Assembly: GCA_030038035.1 (NCBI GenBank)
Contig: JASHPP010000325.1
Location: forward strand, 1-10,951
From: Trebonia sp.
Lineage (GTDB): Bacteria > Actinomycetota > Actinomycetes > Streptosporangiales > Streptosporangiaceae
Length of the DNA stretch: 10,951 nucleotides
Direction of reading: 5' to 3'
Part shown: positions 6,615-10,951 of the stretch, piece after piece
Layout: every line of letters starts with the position of its first letter
How positions within the stretch are numbered: position 1 is the stretch's first letter
The notes under the pieces: generated by a model
Told to the model about the DNA's origin: nothing
Seen by the model: the letters and a program-made list of their open reading frames with translations, nothing else
Database searches by the model: none
Made by a program: the position numbers and the translations under genes

Positions 6615-6635
6615 AACGTACGTTACAACGGTAAC
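6615..6635. promoter_or_regulatory. Composite inverted-repeat operator candidate upstream of the DUF202 pair
   Basis: AACGTACGTT (6615-6624) is a perfect 10-bp palindrome. GTTAC (6622-6626) and GTAAC (6631-6635) form a second inverted repeat with a 4-base spacer. They share bases, giving three related half-sites in 21 bases, a pattern typical of TetR- or MarR-type operators. It sits 55 bases before the ATG at 6690, where a promoter would be expected, but I could not find a good -10/-35 pair. Confidence 0.42.
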
Positions 6636-6689
6636 CGGCAGAATGGGGCAAGCGAGCCGACGGCACACGGACGAGGGGAGCCAGGTCGA

Positions 6690-7097
6690 ATGTCACGGTC
6701 CGGGCGCTGGGCGGGGCTGCTGCCTGGGGCGGCGGGCACCGGGCATGACGGCGACGACGGCAGCGAGCCCGATCCGCGGTTTACGTTCGCTAACGAGCGC
6801 ACGTTCCTGGCCTGGAGCCGGACCGCGCTCGCGCTGGTCGTGGCCGGGCTCGGCATCGTGCAGCTGCTGCCGCCGTTCCCCGGCGTACCGGTTGGCCGCC
6901 ACCTGCTCGGCGTGCCGCTGATCGTGCTCGGCGCGGTGCTCGCGGTCGTCGCCTACAGCGAGTGGGCGCGCAACCAGCGGGCGCTGCGCCACGGCGACCC
7001 GCTGCCGAAGTCCGTGATGCCGTGGATCCTGGCCGCGACGATCGCGGGAATGGCGGTCATCTCCGCCGTCATCCTGCTCATCTCCGCCATCCGATGA
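6690..7097 (+). CDS. DUF202 (YidH-like) small membrane protein, first of a pair
   Basis: A 135-residue protein. The DUF202 signature DPRFTFANERTFLAWSRTALALVVAGLG spans residues 28-55; it includes the family's NERT-x-LAW-x-RTA core at the start of the first membrane segment. Three hydrophobic segments are visible: about 45-60, 72-89 and 111-133. The first 25 residues are a Gly/Asp-rich hydrophilic leader. Family members are inner-membrane proteins of unknown function. A good Shine-Dalgarno (GAGGGGAG, 6673-6680) lies nine bases before the ATG. Its stop overlaps the start of the second DUF202 gene in an ATGA arrangement, so the two are one operon with coupled translation and may form a hetero-oligomer (inference). 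Confidence 0.92.
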   Translation: MSRSGRWAGLLPGAAGTGHDGDDGSEPDPRFTFANERTFLAWSRTALALVVAGLGIVQLLPPFPGVPVGRHLLGVPLIVLGAVLAVVAYSEWARNQRALRHGDPLPKSVMPWILAATIAGMAVISAVILLISAIR

Positions 7098-7474
7098 CCC
7101 CTGCCCCGCCGCCTCCTGCGGAGCCCGGGCGCCCGTCCGGCGGCTCCCAGCCGGGTCCCGACCCGGAAGAGCGCGACCCTGGCCTGGCGAGGGAGCGGAC
7201 ATCGCTGGCATGGACCAGGACCGCGATCGCGTTCGCCGCACTCGGCGGCGTGGTGCTGAAAGCGAACGTGGTCACCGGCCTGATCATCCTGGCGATCGCG
7301 CCGCTGGTCTGGCAACTCGGGCGGGTGCCGGCCCGCGGCGGCTCGCCAGGCGCAAGCCTGGGCGCTGTCAGCGCCGCCCGGCTCCGCTTGATCACCGTGT
7401 CGATCGTCGCGGTCTCGCTGCTGTCACTCCTGGTCGCCGTGCTCGGTCACTCCGTCCCTGGCGCCCTCCGCTAG
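7094..7474 (+). CDS. Second DUF202 domain membrane protein, coupled to the first
   Basis: A 126-residue protein with a Pro-rich N-terminus (MTPAPPPPAE...) and a diverged DUF202 core: RDPGLARERTSLAWTRTAIAF is split over residues 27-47, with RERTSLAWTRTA the recognisable part. Hydrophobic segments lie at about 42-56, 58-76 and 98-117, like its neighbour. The frame is open upstream to 6962, but ATG 7094 overlaps the preceding stop (ATGA) and gives the correct family length, so it is preferred. No independent Shine-Dalgarno is apparent, consistent with reinitiation. Pairs of adjacent DUF202 genes are known in actinomycetes, one longer and one shorter. Function unknown. It converges on the monooxygenase gene, with a strong hairpin between. 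Confidence 0.88.
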   Translation: MTPAPPPPAEPGRPSGGSQPGPDPEERDPGLARERTSLAWTRTAIAFAALGGVVLKANVVTGLIILAIAPLVWQLGRVPARGGSPGASLGAVSAARLRLITVSIVAVSLLSLLVAVLGHSVPGALR

Positions 7475-7489
7475 CGCGCGCCGCTGAAT

Positions 7490-7512
7490 GCGGGTCGTCG
7501 ACGACGGCCCGC
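7490..7512. terminator. Bidirectional terminator hairpin between convergent genes
   Basis: A 10-bp stem (7490-7499 with 7503-7512: GCGGGTCGTC and GACGGCCCGC, one U-G wobble) closes a 3-base loop. It lies 15 bases after the DUF202 stop and 27 bases beyond the monooxygenase stop on the other strand. No U-tract is seen on either side. Its symmetry lets it serve both directions. Confidence 0.65.
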
Positions 7513-7539
7513 GCTCGTGCGGCGGCCGGGGGTAACGGC

Positions 7540-9078
7540 TCAGCCGATCGCGGCGAGATAGTCCGCTACCGCCGCGACGTCGCCGGCATCGGAGATCAGC
7601 GCGACATAGCCGTCGGGCCGGATCAGCACGAGCGTGCGGCCGGCCGGGCCGTAGGCGCTGGCAAGATGGCCTTCGGTGTCGGCGATGTCGTCGGGGCCGG
7701 CCGGTTGTCCGACGACATGGAGAGTCCTGAGGTCGGACGGACAGCCTTCGACCGCGGGCGCGGCCCCGAAGCTCAGCAGCGTGAAGCGCCCGCCGCGCGT
7801 CAGGTCGAACAGCCGGCGTTCGCCGTCCACCGTCGTCAGCTTGGTCGCGTCGGGGGCGCGGTCGCCGGCCCGGAGCAGGGCAGCCTCGTCGCGGTCGTCA
7901 CGCGCCAGGGCAGAGCCGCGATAGCCCACGTCGAGCTCTATCGTGCTCGCATCGCGGCGGGTGGGGACTTCCTTCTGCTCGAGCGCCTGCCTGAGGCGCG
8001 CGTTCGAGAGCGCGAGCACGCCGACTGCGACCGGTCGCCGCTCGGCCTCGTAGCTGTCGAGCAGCGCCGGCGATGCGCCCTTCGCGACCGCCGCGAGCTT
8101 CCAGCCGAGGTTGTGCGCGTCCTGGATGCCGGTGTTCATCCCCTGGCCGCCGGCGGGCGAGTGGATGTGCGCCGCGTCGCCGGCGAGGAACACGTGACGC
8201 TCGCGGTAGCGATCGACGAGGCGGATGTTGGCGCGCCACAGCGACGACCACTCCGGCTCGTGGAGGCGGATGTCGGTGCGGCCGGTCCGCCCCTCGAGGA
8301 TCGCCTGCATGTTCGCGAGGCTGAGCTCGGGGTCCTGTCCCGGCGCGATGACGGCCTGGTACTGGAAGACGCCGGTCGAGGGCAGCGGGCAGAGGCTGAA
8401 GAGGCCGTCCTCATGCTGCCATGCGTGCCAGACGTCGCGATCGAGGCCGTCGACCTCGACATCGGCGACGATCATCCGCACCTCCTCGCGGGTCTCGCCT
8501 TCGAAAGCGATGCCTGCCTGCGCACGGACGATGCTGTGGCCGCCATCGCAGCCAACCAGCCCGCGCGCGGTGACCGTCTCGGCCTCGCCGCCGTTGACGA
8601 CGACCGCCGACACGCCCTCCTGCGACTGCTGGAAGCTGCCGAGCGCAGTGCCGAACTCAACCGCGCCGCCGAACTCCGCCAGCCGCAGTCTCAGCGCTTC
8701 CTCGACCCGCCATTCGGGCGTGATCAGGCTCGCCGGATAGGGGATGTCGGGGCGATCCCGCAACGTCTCGGGCACGGCGCCGCCCAGCGTCACCCGGCCA
8801 TCGGGGGCGGTCGAACGGATCGGCATCGCGATCCGGCCGTTGGCGATCACCCGATCGACGATGCCGAGATCGTCGAACACCTCGAGGGTGCGCGGCTGGA
8901 TGCCCTTGCCGCGCGAGCCGGGCTGCGGTCCCGGGGCGGCCTCGATCACGCGGCAGGAGACGCCGCGGCGGGCGAGCTCGCAGGCCAGCGTCAGCCCGGT
9001 CGGGCCGGCGCCGACGACAAGCACCGCCAGCACGTTCCGCACCTGCGGCGATAGCTTCGTTCCCCTCGTATCGGCCAT
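7540..9078 (-). CDS. FAD-dependent class A aromatic-type monooxygenase (PheA/TfdB, MhpA-like)
   Basis: A 512-residue flavoprotein hydroxylase. Numbered from ATG 9078: Rossmann GAGPTGL (23-29) with E46 at the strand end, the second FAD/NADPH motif CDGGHS (177-182), and the third FAD motif GDAAHIHSPAGGQGMNTGIQDAHNLGWKL starting at residue 300. A C-terminal thioredoxin-like domain (about 400-512) ends in the usual LIRPDGYVAL. Such enzymes hydroxylate phenols, 3-phenylpropionate derivatives, polyketides or rifamycins; the substrate cannot be chosen from sequence. ATG 9078 has GGGGA seven bases upstream; GTG 9096 would add six residues and lacks a Shine-Dalgarno. Four of the first five Asp codons are GAT, unlike the GAC-rich neighbours, hinting at a different origin. 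It follows the PH-like gene on the same strand after 95 bases. Confidence 0.92.
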   Translation of the reverse strand: MADTRGTKLSPQVRNVLAVLVVGAGPTGLTLACELARRGVSCRVIEAAPGPQPGSRGKGIQPRTLEVFDDLGIVDRVIANGRIAMPIRSTAPDGRVTLGGAVPETLRDRPDIPYPASLITPEWRVEEALRLRLAEFGGAVEFGTALGSFQQSQEGVSAVVVNGGEAETVTARGLVGCDGGHSIVRAQAGIAFEGETREEVRMIVADVEVDGLDRDVWHAWQHEDGLFSLCPLPSTGVFQYQAVIAPGQDPELSLANMQAILEGRTGRTDIRLHEPEWSSLWRANIRLVDRYRERHVFLAGDAAHIHSPAGGQGMNTGIQDAHNLGWKLAAVAKGASPALLDSYEAERRPVAVGVLALSNARLRQALEQKEVPTRRDASTIELDVGYRGSALARDDRDEAALLRAGDRAPDATKLTTVDGERRLFDLTRGGRFTLLSFGAAPAVEGCPSDLRTLHVVGQPAGPDDIADTEGHLASAYGPAGRTLVLIRPDGYVALISDAGDVAAVADYLAAIG

Positions 9079-9131
9079 CGCCTCATCCCCAGTCACGGAA
9101 AGGAGTCGCTTCTAATCAGAGTAGGAGCACG

Positions 9132-9137
9132 AGCCTA
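9132..9137 (-). promoter_or_regulatory. Candidate -10 box of the monooxygenase gene
   Basis: TAGGCT on the minus strand matches the actinomycete TAGGNT -10 consensus and lies in the gap upstream of the monooxygenase. It predicts a transcript start near 9125 and a leader of about 47 bases. A near-palindrome TCTAATCAGA (9111-9120, plus strand) falls in that leader. No clear -35 is present. Confidence 0.33.
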
Positions 9138-9143
9138 TCCATC

Positions 9144-9157
9144 GCGGGGCGGCCCGC
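9144..9157 (-). terminator. Short GC hairpin after the PH-like gene
   Basis: GCGGG and CCCGC (9144-9148 and 9153-9157) form a 5-bp stem with a 4-base loop, 17 bases after the stop of the PH-like gene and before the candidate monooxygenase -10. It is weak and lacks a U-tract, so it may only partly terminate. Confidence 0.3.
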
Positions 9158-9173
9158 TGCCCAGCAGTGGTGA

Positions 9174-9871
9174 TCACGCACGCGGACCCCGCTGCACCGC
9201 GTACGCGGCGATGACGTCGTCGATGGTGGGGAAAGACGGCAAGGTCTTGCCTGCCGCACCCGGCATGAGGGTTTTGAGCATCTGCCCGACCTCGCCGTAG
9301 GGATCTCGCACGTTCTGAAAGCTGCGCGAGATCACATGGGCCTGCCCGTCCGCCGACCGCAGCCGGTACGCCGTCACCGCCATCCTGGGATCCATCTCGT
9401 CCGCGCCGGCGTGGTACACCGGTGTCCAGACCGGGCCGACCTCAGTGACCTGGCTCCAGCGCACCGGGATCGCGTCGGTTCGCGGATCGTTCAGCAGCAG
9501 GAACCCCTCGGCGAAGGCGTAGCACCAGATGCTCCGCCTCGGCTCACGTCCCCACAGCATGCAAAGGCCGAACCAGGCGGCCCAGGCGAACGGAAAGGGC
9601 AGCAGCAGCACCCCCACACCCCGGACACCGACGGCGACAGCCGCGATCAAGACGGGGATCGCTGCCAGCGGGAGCAGGCCTGCGACCAAGGCCCGCGCGT
9701 GGCGCCGCCGTCGGCCCGCGCGGTGAAGACCCCGATCACCGCACCGCACCCGAACCGGGCGGCCAGTTCCGCTGCGTGCGACAATTGCGCGGCGTACCGG
9801 CCGCGCCGCTCGTCGACGCGCCGCTGGACGCGTCCGCTCAGCTTCCGTTCCCCCTCGGGCCGGACCTGCAC
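9174..9871 (-). CDS. PH-like (DUF6585-like) membrane protein with a probable frameshift
   Basis: Two reading frames together form one gene of about 232 residues. The 5' part starts at GTG 9871, five bases after a strong GGGAGGG, and reads VQVRPEGERKLSGRV... then AAELAARFGCGAVIGVFTARADGG, with GC-rich third positions. The frame must then shift by -1 near 9690-9712 to continue as ARALVAGLLPLAAIPVLIAAV, two hydrophobic segments, and a PH-like C-terminal half (CYAFAEGFLLL, PVRWSQVTEV, ISRSFQNV). The span is 698 bases, one short of a whole number of codons, as expected for a one-base loss. The layout recalls actinobacterial DUF6585 proteins: an N-terminal AAELAARFGxG helix, two membrane segments, then a PH-like fold. 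Without the shift the upstream frame stops at 9647. It could be a real mutation (pseudogene) or a sequence error. A caller may instead report GTG 9749-9174. Confidence 0.62.
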
Positions 9872-9876
9872 TGCTG

Positions 9877-9883
9877 CCCTCCC
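9877..9883 (-). promoter_or_regulatory. Shine-Dalgarno that decides the start of the frameshifted PH-like gene
   Basis: GGGAGGG on the minus strand, five bases before GTG 9871. It argues that translation begins in the upstream frame and not at ATG 9953 or GTG 9749, neither of which has a comparable site. A small inverted repeat, CGCGC-TTT-GCGCG (9895-9907), lies just upstream. Confidence 0.55.
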
Positions 9884-9951
9884 GGCGCTCTCCCCGCGCT
9901 TTGCGCGCCGGTCCGCCTGTGACAACGTGCCGGAAGGCAATCCGGTTCGGC

Positions 9952-9981
9952 ATGACGAACTGAGAGCGCCAGCGCTAGGGT
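9952..9981 (+). promoter_or_regulatory. Promoter of the PRC-barrel-like gene
   Basis: A TAGGGT -10 (9976-9981, matching TAGGNT) lies 18 bases after ATGACG (9952-9957, four of six matches to TTGACA). The predicted transcript start is near 9988, with a leader of about 18 bases containing the Shine-Dalgarno. An inverted repeat AGCGC-CA-GCGCT (9965-9976) fills the spacer and touches the -10, where a repressor could block polymerase. Confidence 0.5.
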
Positions 9982-10005
9982 CCTTGGTACGGGAAGGGGA
10001 CCTGC

Positions 10006-10641
10006 GTGGAGACAACACTCGTGCTCGGAAGTCAGGCCGCGTGCAGCGACGGATACCGTGGCGAGGTGGTCGCCGTGGTCGTCGACCCTGCCGCCCGTAC
10101 GGTGACCGATGTCGTGGTCGAGCCGGACGGCCGGCGCGGGCTTGCCCGGCTGGTTCCTGTCGGGCTTGTCGACGCGGGGCAGGGCCAGGTCCGGCTCCGT
10201 TGCACCCAGGCGGAGTTCGAAGGCCTGGCGGCCGCGGAGGAGACTCTCGCGGAGTTCGCGCTCGGCTATCAGGTTCCGGTTCAGCTGCTTCCCCCGGGCT
10301 GGCGGGATGCGGGCGGGCCGACCGTCGCGGGCGGCACGATCCCCCGCATCCCCGAAGAGGAAACGATCGACATCGTTCCCCCCGGCGAGGTGGAGGAGCG
10401 CCGCGGCGACCATGTGCACGCCACCGACGGGGATATCGGCCAGGTCCGCGCTGTCCGGTTCGACGCGGGCAGCGGCCAGCTGACCCATGTGCTGGTCAGG
10501 GAGGGTCATGTGTGGGCGCACAGGGAGGTCGCGATCCCCTTCGACAACGTGGCCGGATTCGACGACGGCATCCGGCTCAGCATCACCAGGCAGCAGGTGC
10601 GTGACCTGCCGTCGGCAGACATCGATCCCTCCGCCGGGTAG
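10006..10641 (+). CDS. PRC-barrel-like domain protein with two repeats
   Basis: A 211-residue soluble protein made of two PRC-barrel-like halves (about 1-75 and 127-202) joined by a Gly/Pro-rich linker. The first half reads GYRGEVVAVVVDPAARTVTDVVVEP (16-40, given here with RLVPVGLVD at 48-56). The second has RRGDHVHATDGDIGQVRAV (132-150), THVLVREGHVW (160-170) and EVAIPFDNV (174-182). This matches a common actinobacterial family of unknown function; PRC-barrel proteins elsewhere act in photosynthetic reaction centres and RNA processing (RimM), often as adaptors. No catalytic residues are evident. GTG 10006 follows a good AAGGGGA Shine-Dalgarno by five bases. It diverges from the PH-like gene and converges on the last gene. 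An adaptor or stress-related role is only a guess. Confidence 0.86.
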   Translation: METTLVLGSQAACSDGYRGEVVAVVVDPAARTVTDVVVEPDGRRGLARLVPVGLVDAGQGQVRLRCTQAEFEGLAAAEETLAEFALGYQVPVQLLPPGWRDAGGPTVAGGTIPRIPEEETIDIVPPGEVEERRGDHVHATDGDIGQVRAVRFDAGSGQLTHVLVREGHVWAHREVAIPFDNVAGFDDGIRLSITRQQVRDLPSADIDPSAG

Positions 10642-10663
10642 GTTCCGCCCGCAGCATGCTGGC

Positions 10664-10936
10664 TTACCGTGGCGCGCCGCCACGGCGCAGCAGCCGCAGC
10701 AGCGACGAGACCACGGCCACCGTCAGCACCGGGGCCGCGACGACCGCGACAGGAACAGGCGACCCGGCAACCTCCGCCACCAGCTGCAGCAGCGCCGCGC
10801 CGGCCGCGCCGGCCATGACCGCCGCGGCCACGCCGGTCACCGCCCGGTCAGCCATCCCGCGCCCCGCCGCCCGCCGGCCGGCCAGCCCGCCGAACCCTGC
10901 CGACCTCGCGTTCTCCCCGTCAGCCACGCCAGCCAT
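10664..10936 (-). CDS. Small two-segment membrane protein, hypothetical
   Basis: A 90-residue protein not recognised as any named family. The N-terminal 28 residues are polar and Gly/Arg-rich. Two hydrophobic segments follow (about 33-53 and 61-78), joined by a short loop with SPVP, and the C-terminus is basic (LLRLLRRGGAPR). Under the positive-inside rule the Arg-rich ends suggest both termini face the cytoplasm. Start ATG 10936 is supported by GGGGAGG (10941-10947) four bases upstream. It ends 22 bases from the stop of the PRC-barrel-like gene, and its last codons overlap that gene's terminator hairpin. Ala/Val-rich composition is also what a chance frame in such GC-rich DNA can give; the good ribosome binding site is the main argument for a real gene. 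Confidence 0.6.
   Translation of the reverse strand: MAGVADGENARSAGFGGLAGRRAAGRGMADRAVTGVAAAVMAGAAGAALLQLVAEVAGSPVPVAVVAAPVLTVAVVSSLLRLLRRGGAPR
10667..10685 (+). terminator. Terminator hairpin of the PRC-barrel-like gene, inside the opposing gene
   Basis: An 8-bp perfect stem (CCGTGGCG at 10667-10674 with CGCCACGG at 10678-10685) and a 3-base loop lie 25 bases after the PRC-barrel stop. The stem falls in the last codons of the opposing small membrane protein. A 10-bp palindrome CAGCATGCTG (10652-10661) precedes it. No U-tract is present. Confidence 0.5.
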
Positions 10937-10951
10937 CGCGCCTCCCCGGCT

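Noticed and set aside
7210..9054. 614-codon open frame on the plus strand
   Set aside because: It is antisense to the monooxygenase, whose flavin motifs are complete. The plus-strand product is low-complexity and has no recognisable domain.
7540..9078. Naming the monooxygenase as a rifampicin monooxygenase (Rox)
   Set aside because: The flavin motifs are shared by the wider PheA/TfdB, MhpA and polyketide hydroxylase groups, and nothing visible fixes the substrate.
9099..9104. AAAGGAG-like ribosome binding site on the plus strand
   Set aside because: No start codon with an open frame follows on the plus strand; it lies in the leader of the minus-strand monooxygenase.
9872..9953. ATG 9953 as start of the PH-like gene
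   Set aside because: It has no Shine-Dalgarno, and the first 70 or so residues in that frame are Arg-rich, with third positions unlike coding sequence. The frame from GTG 9871 is far more gene-like there.
1..10951. A defence island, CRISPR array, transposon or biosynthetic cluster
   Set aside because: No spaced repeats, transposase, nuclease, toxin-antitoxin pair, phage gene or synthase is visible; the genes are isolated small operons with ordinary families.

Overview
The window is very GC-rich with strongly GC-biased third codon positions, frequent GTG starts, and families typical of soil actinomycetes (YihY/BrkB, a two-part PRC-barrel-like protein, a DUF1453-like membrane protein). It is best read as a chromosomal segment of an actinomycete (Actinomycetota). 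The genus cannot be named from the sequence alone. Coding density is high and no intergenic stretch reaches 300 bases; the longest is about 186 bases (375-560). No rRNA, tRNA, CRISPR array, insertion sequence, origin or prophage gene was seen.

Left part (1-4249): a truncated PEBP/YbhB-like gene runs leftwards off the window. It diverges from a rightward cluster: a secreted beta-propeller (PQQ/WD-like) protein, a YihY/BrkB membrane protein, and a type II NADH dehydrogenase whose start lies inside the end of the YihY gene. The last two are almost certainly co-transcribed membrane and respiratory functions.

Middle part (4250-7540): a five-segment membrane protein and a SAM-dependent methyltransferase form a second rightward pair with a candidate leaderless promoter. 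They converge on a leftward PHB-depolymerase/LpqC-like esterase. The esterase diverges from two translationally coupled small DUF202 membrane proteins; the region between carries a dense set of palindromes. A strong 10-bp hairpin separates the DUF202 pair from the next, convergent gene.

Right part (7540-10951): a class A FAD-dependent aromatic-type monooxygenase reads leftwards. Upstream of it on the same strand lies a membrane-anchored PH-like (DUF6585-like) gene whose reading frame is broken once. A rightward PRC-barrel-like protein with its own promoter diverges from that gene and converges on a small leftward two-segment membrane protein at the right edge.

The window looks like ordinary actinomycete housekeeping and accessory DNA, not a recognisable defence or biosynthetic system. 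The points most worth checking are the frameshift near 9700, the palindrome cluster at 6581-6635, the Ser/Pro-rich insert within the propeller protein, and several candidate leaderless promoters.
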